Notes under the pieces: generated by a model
The model's database searches: none
What the model was told of the DNA's origin: nothing
What the model saw: the letters and a program-made list of their open reading frames with translations, nothing else
Shown here: piece after piece, positions 1-8,405 of the stretch
Layout: each line of letters starts with the position of its first letter
Position numbering within the stretch: the stretch's first letter is position 1
NCBI RefSeq assembly: GCF_900107545.1
Contig: NZ_FNQZ01000019.1
Span: 1 to 46,716 of the forward strand
Source: Pseudobutyrivibrio sp. ACV-2
GTDB taxonomy: Bacteria; Bacillota; Clostridia; Lachnospirales; Lachnospiraceae
Length of the DNA stretch: 46,716 bases
Direction: 5' to 3'
Made by a program: the position numbers and the translations under genes

Positions 1-259
1 GCTTGGATACAGCTTTAGGTGCTGAAATTTCATAAAAGCCTAGAGCTGTTTCTTCTTTTTCTGTAGTTTTACTTGATGATTTTGTTTCCTCTTGTTGATC
101 AAGAAAATATTCCCTGGCTTGGCGCTGCCAGTAAAAGAAATCGCCACGCTTAATGTTATTTTTCTCGCAAAAAGCTTGCTTAGTTAATCCACTTCTGGCT
201 TGTTCTTCAAAAACTGGTATCCAGGACTTCAATCTAACATCCATGACTTTTTTATCCAT
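1..259 (-). CDS. tnpA: IS66-family accessory protein TnpA (3' end outside window)
   Basis: The reverse strand opens with ATG at 259 and runs without a stop off the left edge, giving at least 86 residues. The start reads MDKKVMDVRLKSW, followed by a segment with GLTKQAFCEKNNI and FFYWQRQAR. This is the helix-turn-helix-like pattern of the short first ORF of IS66 elements (TnpA/IS66 Orf1), which accompanies tnpB and the tnpC transposase. Those partners would lie outside the window to the left. A Lys/Ser/Glu-rich linker follows at about residues 55-72. The family call rests on motif resemblance; the truncation is only the window edge, so intactness cannot be judged. Confidence 0.8.
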   Translation of the reverse strand, partial: MDKKVMDVRLKSWIPVFEEQARSGLTKQAFCEKNNIKRGDFFYWQRQAREYFLDQQEETKSSSKTTEKEETALGFYEISAPKAVSK

Positions 260-265
260 AACAAA

Positions 266-317
266 ACGCCCTCCAAATCAGTAGTTTTTCTTTAATACTA
301 CTAATTTGAAAGGGCGT
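266..317. repeat. Imperfect palindrome in the IS66 leader
   Basis: ACGCCCTCCAAATCAGTAG at 266-284 is nearly complementary to CTACTAATTTGAAAGGGCGT at 298-317, with a 13-base T-rich loop. It lies between the element tip and the tnpA start, so it could be a transposase-binding or translation-control hairpin. The structure is visible; the role is inference. Confidence 0.6.
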
Positions 318-357
318 ATTCGAGAGCTTTATATTTGCCGCTTACTTTTTTATTAGG

Positions 358-405
358 CTTCCCCTAGGAGGGGAAGCTGTCACCGTAAGGTGACTGATGA
401 GGTGT
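358..405 (+). repeat. REP-like double-hairpin repeat, copy 1
   Basis: Two consecutive hairpins, GCTTCCCC-TAGGA-GGGGAAGC and GTCACC-GTAA-GGTGAC, are followed by TGATGAGG. The same layout recurs at 5303-5346 (C-rich hairpin, short hairpin, GGATGAGG). It lies just downstream of the LtaS-like gene stop and could also act as a terminator. Dispersed repeats of this form are common in clostridial genomes; mobilisation by a RAYT-type enzyme is only a guess. Confidence 0.7.
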
Positions 406-442
406 AAGCGCGCCTACGGCTCCGCCGAGGCCAGCTAAAAAT

Positions 443-2629
443 CTACTCAGCCTCCTCGCCATCTTCTATCTCACTCTCTTCTTCCTCTTCCACATAATTA
501 GGATCATACACCACATATTCATTGGATTCTCTAAAGACTGTGTTGGAACTACCCATCTGACAGACCTTTATCTTATCTCCATTTTTAACGTCTGATGCCT
601 TTATGGTGAGGACCTGACCGGATTCATATTTTGTAGAGACCTGCTCATCCCCCACAAATACCTTTGACCATTTCGTAAACTGGTCACCGTAAATGTGAAG
701 CCTTCCATTAAAGAAGTAAGCCCGGTCAATGTTTACATCCTTTACACCCATCACAATGTCTGAAGGCTCATACTCTGTACCAGCCTTGTAGGTGTAACGG
801 TTGCCATACATGATATCGTACTGAAGCATTCTCAAGTCGTTCAAGTAATCGTTTGTGCCATATTTTTTGCCAGCAGCCATTGCTGTCTGATGATATCCAT
901 TAATATTTCCATTGTGGATACCAAGTCTGTTTAAATACTCTGAAACCAGCTGGTATGTGGTAAGGTCCATATCTTCCTTTGGCATACCAAAGTTGTTCCA
1001 AGTGAAATACTTTGTCTTGTATAAATCCTTGGTAGATATTTCATCTTCTGTAAGGCCCATGGTAGGAAGGTGATCACCGAACATGATAACCAGCGTATCC
1101 TCGCCACGCTCATCAAAGGCCTCTATGTACTGCTTGATGAAATCATCCACGTTGTGGATTCTGTTTACGTAGTAAGACCAAGCGTAGTTTTCTTCTTCGG
1201 TCTTGCCTACTGCGTTTACCTTTATCTCAGGGTCTTTTTCTACCTCGTAAGTAGGGTAGGAACCGTGTCCCTCTACGGTGATAGTGTAAATAAAATCACT
1301 GCCTTCGGTGCTGTCCATGGCATCCATTGTACCCTCTAAAAGGATATCGTCTGTAGGCCAGTTGCCAAGAGGAGTGTAATCTGTGATATCAAGCATCTCC
1401 TTAGATGTGAATGTGTCAAATCCCATCTGGGAGAAGGCGTTTCTTCTGGAATAGAAGTTACCACCATTGTTGTGAACTACGTGTGTGCCGTAGCCTATAT
1501 CCGATAAAACATCTGCGTAGCTTTCCACATCAACATCCTTGAGAATGGTCTTCTGTGGGTACTCACCAGGACCAAAGAATCCAACGCTAAGACCTGTCAG
1601 AATCTCAAACTCTGAGTTGCAGGTTCCGGCACCTACTACAGGAACGATACAGTGACCTGTAGAATAGTTTTGCTCCAGCGAATGGATAAATGGGATTGGG
1701 TCCTCGTTTGTCTCCAGGAAATCTGCTTCACTTACATCATAGAAGGACTCAAGGAGAATAACTACGATATTTGGCTTGGTGCCGTCATTAGTCTGTAGTG
1801 TCGAAACATAAGCCTTATCATTTTCTATAATGCTGTCGATTTTGGCCTCTGAGTAGCCGAATGGTCTGTTCATACCTCTGTCTAAAACTGAAGTAGAAAA
1901 ACCGTATAAATATCCGTAATCCAGATATCCCTGTGCCAGATTTCCGAAGTAAGAAGTCATAATTCCGGAATTTCTAAGGAACAATGTGGATGGATAAAGT
2001 GATGCAAAAAGTGCAACCACAAGTATCAATCTCTGCCAGAATGGCTTGCCGTCCTGCTTTTTATGACCTTTTATAGCGTATATCACCATGATAATGATAT
2101 AAATGATAAGCGCCACTATGGCCATCATTGCCTGCTGGGCTGAGAAGTAGTTGGAGTCTTGCATGGTGAGCAAATCGCTTATCATGTATAGGTCGGTATA
2201 GCCAAATGGCGATACGCGGTTCAGCAGAATGACGCAGTTTATAATTCCAAGAATGATGAAAAACATGCTTAAGAACACTCGCCACCAGCCACGTCTTTTG
2301 CTCAAAAATACTATGGAAAGAACTACAAACACACAGTATGAATTAAACAAAAATGGGCCTGTATGATGAACCACAAAACCTGTGGCTGCTGCGAACGAAT
2401 GTCTCGAAAGCCATTCCATAATGAATATGATTAGAAGGGATAGGGGTATCTGCATCCAGAATGCACTCTTGTCCCACAGGCTTAACCATTTCCTGCGAAC
2501 CTTGCTGTTTAGATATGACTGAACAACCTTTGAATTTACAATTTTATTAGAGAACTTTTTTATGTTATTGCCGACTGTTTTACAGACAAATTTAGTGCCT
2601 GATTTGATTTTACTTAATAGCTTTTTCAT
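443..2629 (-). CDS. LtaS-like membrane sulfatase/phosphoglycerol transferase
   Basis: This 728-aa protein has a membrane-embedded N-terminus with about five hydrophobic segments (roughly residues 58-75, 92-110, 118-136, 166-186, 199-216). An extracellular sulfatase-fold domain starts near residue 285. Metal and catalytic motifs of the LtaS family are visible: E294 in ILLESFYD, the nucleophile-position T336 in GAGTCNSE, and D519-H520 in FGDH. LtaS enzymes move glycerol-phosphate from phosphatidylglycerol onto lipoteichoic acid or other glycans at the outer membrane face. After the catalytic domain there is a C-terminal extension with a small beta-rich module and an acidic Glu-rich tail. The start has GGAGG five bases upstream. 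It is divergent from the 850-aa ectoprotein. The substrate is unproven; a related phosphoglycerol transferase is equally possible. Confidence 0.85.
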   Translation of the reverse strand: MKKLLSKIKSGTKFVCKTVGNNIKKFSNKIVNSKVVQSYLNSKVRRKWLSLWDKSAFWMQIPLSLLIIFIMEWLSRHSFAAATGFVVHHTGPFLFNSYCVFVVLSIVFLSKRRGWWRVFLSMFFIILGIINCVILLNRVSPFGYTDLYMISDLLTMQDSNYFSAQQAMMAIVALIIYIIIMVIYAIKGHKKQDGKPFWQRLILVVALFASLYPSTLFLRNSGIMTSYFGNLAQGYLDYGYLYGFSTSVLDRGMNRPFGYSEAKIDSIIENDKAYVSTLQTNDGTKPNIVVILLESFYDVSEADFLETNEDPIPFIHSLEQNYSTGHCIVPVVGAGTCNSEFEILTGLSVGFFGPGEYPQKTILKDVDVESYADVLSDIGYGTHVVHNNGGNFYSRRNAFSQMGFDTFTSKEMLDITDYTPLGNWPTDDILLEGTMDAMDSTEGSDFIYTITVEGHGSYPTYEVEKDPEIKVNAVGKTEEENYAWSYYVNRIHNVDDFIKQYIEAFDERGEDTLVIMFGDHLPTMGLTEDEISTKDLYKTKYFTWNNFGMPKEDMDLTTYQLVSEYLNRLGIHNGNINGYHQTAMAAGKKYGTNDYLNDLRMLQYDIMYGNRYTYKAGTEYEPSDIVMGVKDVNIDRAYFFNGRLHIYGDQFTKWSKVFVGDEQVSTKYESGQVLTIKASDVKNGDKIKVCQMGSSNTVFRESNEYVVYDPNYVEEEEESEIEDGEEAE

Positions 2630-2747
2630 TGAACCTCCGATAAGCTTTAAAGTAGATTGTAGCTAAGATTAGTGATAAAATAATTCCTGTCATTAATCCC
2701 ACGGATTATAACACTTTATATTTTAATATTCAAGAAAGCGAGTTCCC

Positions 2748-5300
2748 ATGAGATTACAGTTTTATAAGAAAGGTATTCCCACTAAAATACTACAACGTGC
2801 AGCCATTTTGCTGGCTGTTTTTATTATATCTCTTGTATTCTTTGAAATAGTTACAAATATATCTGAAGATGTAGAGATATCTAAGCAATCATCACCTACG
2901 CTTCCTATAGTCACCATGGAATTTCTAAACCACGGCAATACGCAGCTCCACGGCTACACTTCCGAAATGGACCCGGCCTACATGCGTGACGCCATCATTC
3001 CACTGGACAAGAAACGTACCATTTCATTATCTATAGATACAAAGGATTTCCCTGTGGACAGCCTGTCCTATGAAATCCGCTCACTTGATACCCAGCGAAA
3101 TATCGCAAAAAATGACCTTGACTACAAAAAGGATGGGGACATCATCACCGCCAGCTTCCAGGCTGAAAACCTTATCGAGGTCAACGAGGAATATCTCCTC
3201 ATACTGACCCTTGAAAATGATGGTAAAAGCGTATATTACTACACCCGAATCATGGAGACGGACGGCTGCAACGAAACAGAGATTTTGGACTTCGCTCAAT
3301 ATTTCCATAATACAGCACTGTCAGAGGATGCCACAGATTTGGCCACCTACATCGAGCCAAAATCTACAGGCAACGACCAGGATTTAGGCCATGTAAATAT
3401 CAACTCCACTCTGTCACAGATTTCCTATGGCAACTCAAAGCCTACTCAGGTGGGCACTACCAACGTAGCCATGACAGATATCACCTCAAACTACATCAGC
3501 CTCACCCTGCTGTACACCCTAAGCATGGAAAATGATGACCACACGGAATACTACACAGCCTCTGAGGACTTTAGAATCCGCTACACAGCCGATAGAATCT
3601 ATCTTTTGTCCTACGACCGCACCATGGAGCAGCTCCTTGACAAGGATTCAATCCAGATAACCGACAACCTGATAAACATCGGTATCACCGACCCGGATGT
3701 TAAATATCTTTCAAACGAAACAGGCACCATCGTTTCTTTCGTGGAAAATGGCAGCCTGTTCCAGTACGACCAGACCAACCGCCAGATTAAAGAAATCTTT
3801 AGTTTTGTGGATGACCCGACGGACTGCCGTTCCACCTACAATCAGCACCAGATTCTTCTATTAAATATAGATGAGTCCGGCAGCATGGATTTCGTTGTTT
3901 ACGGATACATGAACTCAGGCACCCACGAGGGCCAATCCGGCATCAATCTTTACCACTACGATGCCACAGAGGATGTTGCCAGCGAGCAGCTTTTCATTAC
4001 ATCCACCAGCTCATACCAGATACTTAACGCCAACTTCTCAGATCTTTTATACGAAGCTTCTGACGGCGAGTTTTACATCATGATTAATGGCACTTTGGTC
4101 TACATGAATCTTAAGGACCTCACCACCAAAGAAGTCATTACCGGTCTTGATGATGCCCAGTACGCTTCCTCAAGCTCCCGCAGATATGTGGCATGGATGG
4201 AAGATGCAAATGTTTCAGAATCTATCCACATCATGGATTTGGAGACAAACCAGACCTTTGATATAGAGGCCGAGGAAGGTCAGCTGTTAAAGCCTTTATC
4301 ATTTATGGATGACGATATTATTTACGGTTCCATTTACGAAAAGGATATTATTCGTGACCAGGCTGGTTCCATGGTTTATCCGATGTACGCTTTGACTATT
4401 GCAGATATCACCTCTGGCAAAGCAGAGCCTCTGAAAACTTACCAGAAAAACGGCTACTACATCACAGGAGTGCACCACGATTCCTACACTATTTATCTGG
4501 ACCGTGTAAAAATCGATTCCGACGGTACCATCCTTCCTGCGGATGAGGACACTATCAAAAACAGTGCCGGTGCCCAGAACCAGGCGGTTCCTATCACCAC
4601 TGATATAGACGAGGTAAAGCAGCAGGTGGTTATACTGAACATGACTCCGCTGGACGAGGATGAAACTTTGGGCAAGGTTTCCTACAAGGTTTCAGGTCTG
4701 GTGCTTGGAGACCCATCCAGAACCATCGATGTAGCCTCAACCACCAGCTCTACCCACTATTTCGTATATGTGGGAAGCACTGTCACTTTGGCTACTGACA
4801 ACCTGATGGAAGCCATCACCGAGGCCGATGCAAATATGGGCGTTGTCCTTGATAATGATCCAAAATACGTTTGGAAACGTGGACGCAGAAATTATCAGAA
4901 CCCTATCGAACAGGTAGCCTACGGCTCCAGCGATTCCGAGGCAAGCTCTAATGCTAAAGCCCTTTCAGCTATGCTTGTACACGAAGGGGAAAACGTGCAG
5001 GTTCACACTCTGTTAGAGGCGGGCGAGACACCTATTTCGCTCCTTACAAAGACCCTAAAGGATTACACGATTCTTGATTTAACTGGTGCCACTTTAGATG
5101 AAGCTCTTTATTATGTAAGCATTGGCAATCCAGTCTATGCCTACACCGGTGAGAACAACGCAGTGCTTATCATAGGCTACGATTCCACCACCATCACCTA
5201 TTTTGACCCTGACACCAGCACCAATAAAAAAATGTCGATGACCGAAGCCACCGACTATTTCTCAACTTTTGGTAACGTATTCGTAAGCTACATAAAATAA
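2748..5300 (+). CDS. Membrane-anchored ectoprotein with degenerate C39-like C-terminus
   Basis: This is an 850-aa protein with a single N-terminal signal anchor (about residues 15-38) and a long extracytoplasmic part. The middle (about 270-570) resembles an irregular beta-propeller, with repeated strands such as YVAWMEDAN and IHIMDLETNQ. Residues about 720-850 match the layout of the C39_2 peptidase fold: a helix near 727-742, LDEALYYVSIGNPVYAY, then NAVLIIGYD-TTITYFDPD and a final aromatic helix. The expected catalytic Cys is absent from the helix (SSNAKALSAM) and the expected His in GGHAVVVVGYD is Asn (NNAVLIIGYD). It is probably a non-catalytic binding domain. No function is assigned. The RBS is weak. 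The gene is divergent from the LtaS-like gene, so a joint cell-envelope role is possible. Confidence 0.7.
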   Translation: MRLQFYKKGIPTKILQRAAILLAVFIISLVFFEIVTNISEDVEISKQSSPTLPIVTMEFLNHGNTQLHGYTSEMDPAYMRDAIIPLDKKRTISLSIDTKDFPVDSLSYEIRSLDTQRNIAKNDLDYKKDGDIITASFQAENLIEVNEEYLLILTLENDGKSVYYYTRIMETDGCNETEILDFAQYFHNTALSEDATDLATYIEPKSTGNDQDLGHVNINSTLSQISYGNSKPTQVGTTNVAMTDITSNYISLTLLYTLSMENDDHTEYYTASEDFRIRYTADRIYLLSYDRTMEQLLDKDSIQITDNLINIGITDPDVKYLSNETGTIVSFVENGSLFQYDQTNRQIKEIFSFVDDPTDCRSTYNQHQILLLNIDESGSMDFVVYGYMNSGTHEGQSGINLYHYDATEDVASEQLFITSTSSYQILNANFSDLLYEASDGEFYIMINGTLVYMNLKDLTTKEVITGLDDAQYASSSSRRYVAWMEDANVSESIHIMDLETNQTFDIEAEEGQLLKPLSFMDDDIIYGSIYEKDIIRDQAGSMVYPMYALTIADITSGKAEPLKTYQKNGYYITGVHHDSYTIYLDRVKIDSDGTILPADEDTIKNSAGAQNQAVPITTDIDEVKQQVVILNMTPLDEDETLGKVSYKVSGLVLGDPSRTIDVASTTSSTHYFVYVGSTVTLATDNLMEAITEADANMGVVLDNDPKYVWKRGRRNYQNPIEQVAYGSSDSEASSNAKALSAMLVHEGENVQVHTLLEAGETPISLLTKTLKDYTILDLTGATLDEALYYVSIGNPVYAYTGENNAVLIIGYDSTTITYFDPDTSTNKKMSMTEATDYFSTFGNVFVSYIK

Positions 5301-5302
5301 AA

Positions 5303-5346
5303 GCCTTCCCCCCTAGGGGGAAGGTGGCCGCAGGCCGGATGAGGGC
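5303..5346 (+). repeat. REP-like double-hairpin repeat, copy 2
   Basis: CCTTCCCCC-CTA-GGGGGAAGG is followed by GGCC-GCA-GGCC and GGATGAGG, the same architecture as 358-405 and in the same orientation. It begins three bases after the stop of the 850-aa gene and ends seven bases before the YhhN-family stop on the other strand. It may therefore serve as a shared terminator for convergent genes. Confidence 0.7.
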
Positions 5347-5352
5347 TAGTAC

Positions 5353-6000
5353 CTAAAGGCTATAGACAAACAAAAGTATAGCCAAATAATAAGTCCCCAA
5401 ATTCAGCCAATGAACTAACCTCTTATTTTTCACATCCTTAAAATGATAAAAATACAAAAACAATATCGTCAAATCACTAACCAACGTCAGCACTCCAGCC
5501 ACACCAATCAGTGGCATCCCATTCAACCCACACTCTACAGCCTTTAAGGTCATAGTGCTTACAAAATAGGCATATATGAGACATGGCACAAGCAAGCTAC
5601 CCATGTGTAAATGGCAGGCCTTTTTTAATATCAGCACAATGCCACAGCCCAGCACAGGAAGGATGTACACCAGCACATTTGTGAAATCTGTAATCCTGCA
5701 CATGTAGTTTAAAAGCCCTACATGGCCCAGCATAAATGCGATGATACCCAGTGCAATAACCCGTTTGTTCCTGTAGGTGTTGTAGAATGCCATCAAAAGG
5801 TCACCTACAAAGCATGCCAGAAGCGCCCAAAACATCAACCACAGTTTCTCGGAAAGCATCTGGTTAACCCACAGTATCACCAGAAATGATGCAGAACACA
5901 GCATTTTCAGTGGTACGTAATACTTTCTGGACAGGCTGTTATCACATACGAAAAACAATGCAATCAATAGTGCCACGTAAATTAAAGTCTCTAGTATCAT
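5353..6000 (-). CDS. YhhN-family integral membrane protein
   Basis: This 215-aa protein is almost entirely hydrophobic, with about seven to eight membrane helices. YhhN/TMEM86 features are present: a Lys-containing second helix start (YYVPLKMLCSASF), FVGDLLMAF with the conserved acidic residue, MLGHVGLLNY with the conserved His, and LVSDLTILFLYFYHF near the end. Vertebrate TMEM86 members hydrolyse lysoplasmalogens; bacterial roles are mostly untested, though plasmalogens do occur in anaerobic Clostridia. GGAGAG lies seven bases before the ATG. It is transcribed alone, convergent with the upstream 850-aa gene. The family call is good and the enzymatic function uncertain. Confidence 0.75.
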   Translation of the reverse strand: MILETLIYVALLIALFFVCDNSLSRKYYVPLKMLCSASFLVILWVNQMLSEKLWLMFWALLACFVGDLLMAFYNTYRNKRVIALGIIAFMLGHVGLLNYMCRITDFTNVLVYILPVLGCGIVLILKKACHLHMGSLLVPCLIYAYFVSTMTLKAVECGLNGMPLIGVAGVLTLVSDLTILFLYFYHFKDVKNKRLVHWLNLGTYYLAILLFVYSL

Positions 6001-6079
6001 AGTTTTCTCTCCAATAACTCTCCCATGTATTAATGGTCAAGGTGATTAACACCTTGACCATCGTTTCTTTACATTATAA

Positions 6080-8365
6080 TCATTCGTCATCCTGACCTGC
6101 AAGTATTGCTTCAAGCTTTCTTTGGTTGCTGAGCATGATTGCTCCAACACCAAGCAGGAATATTGCTATGCAAAGCAGGTATCTGGCGTCGAATCCATCT
6201 GCTGTCTTTGGAGTGGTATCCTTTGTGTGGCCCGCTGAAATGGAGCCATCTGCAGCCACCTTGTAGGTCACTGTGGTTGTGGTCTTGGTTCCGGCTGGCG
6301 CAATCTTTAAGCCTGTCATGGTATATCCGTCAGTGTACTGGAACTGAACCACATGGTCGCCCTCAGTTAGAGAGCTGACAAACTCAGACTTCAACGTAAG
6401 TATGGTAGAGCCTGATTTGATAGTATAGTTCACCGGGTCTAAAACCTTTCCATCAAATAGGATGTAAAGTAGCTTTTCAACAGGTCCGTTGCAAGTGATA
6501 GTTATGCTTCCTGCATCCTTTGCCACTGACTGTCCAGCCCCCTGAGTGATTTTGTACATCATGTTAGTCTGGGCTTCTGTGCTGGCATATGGAGCAGCGC
6601 CACCTGCAATACCTCCTGCTGCACCGGACGATGAACCAGATGAAGAGCCCGAACCACCGGAACTTCCTGAACCGCCGGAACTACTAGAGCCACCTGAACT
6701 TCCTGAACCACCGCCTGTTCTAAGCTTGTAGATGTAGGTATAAGTAGCATCTCCAGTTGCTGCTGCAAATGGAGGCTCTGGACCTGACTGGTAGTCATAG
6801 GTCTTATTAGTTGCACTATCTGTGTAGGAAGGTGGGTAAATACATGTAGGGACCTCACCCTTCTTTACGCTTAAGGTGTAGCCTGTGACAGTTTTTTCAA
6901 TTGTCTTTAGGGCGGCATCCATTAGTTGGTAGTTGATGGTGATGGTGTATGTACCATCTGGTTTGCTACCTGCTCTGTAGATATAGGTGTAATCAGCATC
7001 TGCTGTAGCTGGCACAAATACAGGGTTTGGACCTGAAACAAGGCTATAGGCTACTCCGCCATACGAATAAGTTCCAGGCGCTGTAAAGCTTGGAGTTACA
7101 CCGTCAGCCACTGTCATTGTGTTTCCATTGATTGTTTTAACCTCTTTTCCGGCTTCATCCTGAAGTAAAAATTTGATTACGATTGTGTGATTTGTCTCTA
7201 CAGGATTATCTGTGATTTTATAAGTAAATTTATAGCTTGCGTCCGCTGTAGCCGCCACAAATGCAGGGTCTGGCCCTGACACTAGCTCATATGTTTTTCC
7301 TGCATTGTCAGTATAGATTGATGGTGCGGCTGGTGGCATCTGCCCCTGCTCTACATACTCAATTTTGGTACCTATTTCAGTAGTACCATCCTCTAAAACA
7401 TATCTGTAGTTTATGTCAAAGGTCTTGGCGTCGCTAACAGCCTTATACACGTACTTATACACTTGATCTGTTGACGCTGGATAAAATTCTGGTTCAGGAC
7501 CCGATATTTTTTTGTAGGTAATGCCATCTATCTTTATAGTATCAGTACCCTTGCTCCATGTAGGTATAATTCCCTCTTTTACTGTAAAGCTAAAAGTAGG
7601 ATCGTTATTAGCATTATAGTCTGTGGTGATACCAGATAGTGAAGTCAAATGGTATTCAATATCAATAATATATTCCGCTAAGTCATCCGAAGAATCCAGG
7701 ACGACCGTTGCGCCCATTCTCTTAAAGGCCTTTGCAACTTCATTTTCTTCAGTACAACCAGGGCAATAGACTTTAAGTGGCTTCCAGCCATTTTGGGATC
7801 CAACACTAGTTATGTCTGTTCCATCTACAAATGTTATGATAGTGATATTGCTATCACTAAAAGCATCCCTTGCAATAGTAGTGATTCCATCTGGAATCTC
7901 TAGTGGATCAGGAACATTTTTCGATACATATTCAAGGGTTGAGCCACTATATTTAGGCGTTGTGCTACTTGTGTCTTGGTCTGAACCAAGTGAATTACTA
8001 AACACAGGAGCTGCCAAAGTCATAAGCATGGTTCTAAGACCTGATTGCTCTGCAGGTTCCTCACCGCCCGTAACCTCCGAGCCAGTTGCCTCATCAGCTG
8101 GTGCATCCTGATTTCCTGTCCCATCATCCGGTGATGGTACATCAGGTGTAACCCCATCCTGTGCAGGTAACCCAGTCTCTTCATTCAAATCTTCAGTTGT
8201 ATTATCTGTGGTGATTGTATCAGAATCCTCGGGTGTCTCTAAAACCAAATCTGTGTCCGGCTCCGCTTCAGAAGTAGAGCTGCCTACAAAGGTCCACCCC
8301 CCGAGAATAATAGACGCGCTTATAAGTAAACATCCTATTTTTTTCAAAAGTACTTTTTTCACCAT
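6080..8365 (-). CDS. Sortase-anchored surface protein with four MucBP-like repeats
   Basis: I start at the second in-frame ATG (8365), because AGGGATGGG precedes it at good distance while the ATG at 8389 has no Shine-Dalgarno. The 761-aa product has a signal peptide (KKVLLKKIG, then a hydrophobic run) and an acidic Thr/Pro/Glu-rich stalk to about residue 110. A BspA-like leucine-rich fragment follows (IPDGITTIARDAF). Four repeats of about 75 residues come next (about 235-548), each ending in SGPxPxFxxATxDxxYxYxYK, then a Gly/Ser linker and an X2-like beta domain. The C-terminus has TPKTADG, a hydrophobic helix and a charged tail: a sortase signal resembling class B (S/P/T)PxTG motifs but with Ala in place of the usual Gly. 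The sortase gene lies 40 bases upstream on the same strand, so it is the likely dedicated enzyme. Confidence 0.8.
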   Translation of the reverse strand: MVKKVLLKKIGCLLISASIILGGWTFVGSSTSEAEPDTDLVLETPEDSDTITTDNTTEDLNEETGLPAQDGVTPDVPSPDDGTGNQDAPADEATGSEVTGGEEPAEQSGLRTMLMTLAAPVFSNSLGSDQDTSSTTPKYSGSTLEYVSKNVPDPLEIPDGITTIARDAFSDSNITIITFVDGTDITSVGSQNGWKPLKVYCPGCTEENEVAKAFKRMGATVVLDSSDDLAEYIIDIEYHLTSLSGITTDYNANNDPTFSFTVKEGIIPTWSKGTDTIKIDGITYKKISGPEPEFYPASTDQVYKYVYKAVSDAKTFDINYRYVLEDGTTEIGTKIEYVEQGQMPPAAPSIYTDNAGKTYELVSGPDPAFVAATADASYKFTYKITDNPVETNHTIVIKFLLQDEAGKEVKTINGNTMTVADGVTPSFTAPGTYSYGGVAYSLVSGPNPVFVPATADADYTYIYRAGSKPDGTYTITINYQLMDAALKTIEKTVTGYTLSVKKGEVPTCIYPPSYTDSATNKTYDYQSGPEPPFAAATGDATYTYIYKLRTGGGSGSSGGSSSSGGSGSSGGSGSSSGSSSGAAGGIAGGAAPYASTEAQTNMMYKITQGAGQSVAKDAGSITITCNGPVEKLLYILFDGKVLDPVNYTIKSGSTILTLKSEFVSSLTEGDHVVQFQYTDGYTMTGLKIAPAGTKTTTTVTYKVAADGSISAGHTKDTTPKTADGFDARYLLCIAIFLLGVGAIMLSNQRKLEAILAGQDDE

Positions 8366-8405
8366 AGCAGTCCCATCCCTGTAACTCATGAGAAATAAAG
8401 TGTCA

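Larger units (their letters stand above)
1..345 (-). mobile_element. IS66-type insertion sequence, one end
   Basis: Read on the minus strand, the sequence beginning at 345 is GTAAGCGGCAAATATAAAGC. GTAAGCG is the characteristic tip of IS66-family terminal inverted repeats, and tnpA starts 86 bases inside it. I therefore place the element boundary at about 345. IS66 elements usually make 8-bp target duplications; the candidate would be TTTTTTAT at 346-353, but the other end is outside the window and cannot be compared. Confidence 0.65.

Noticed and set aside
6546-6731. Pro/Glu-rich ORF opposite the Gly/Ser linker
   Set aside because: It is a shadow of the low-complexity linker of the surface protein.
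8366-8389. Upstream ATG for the surface protein
   Set aside because: No Shine-Dalgarno, and it would add eight polar residues before the signal peptide.
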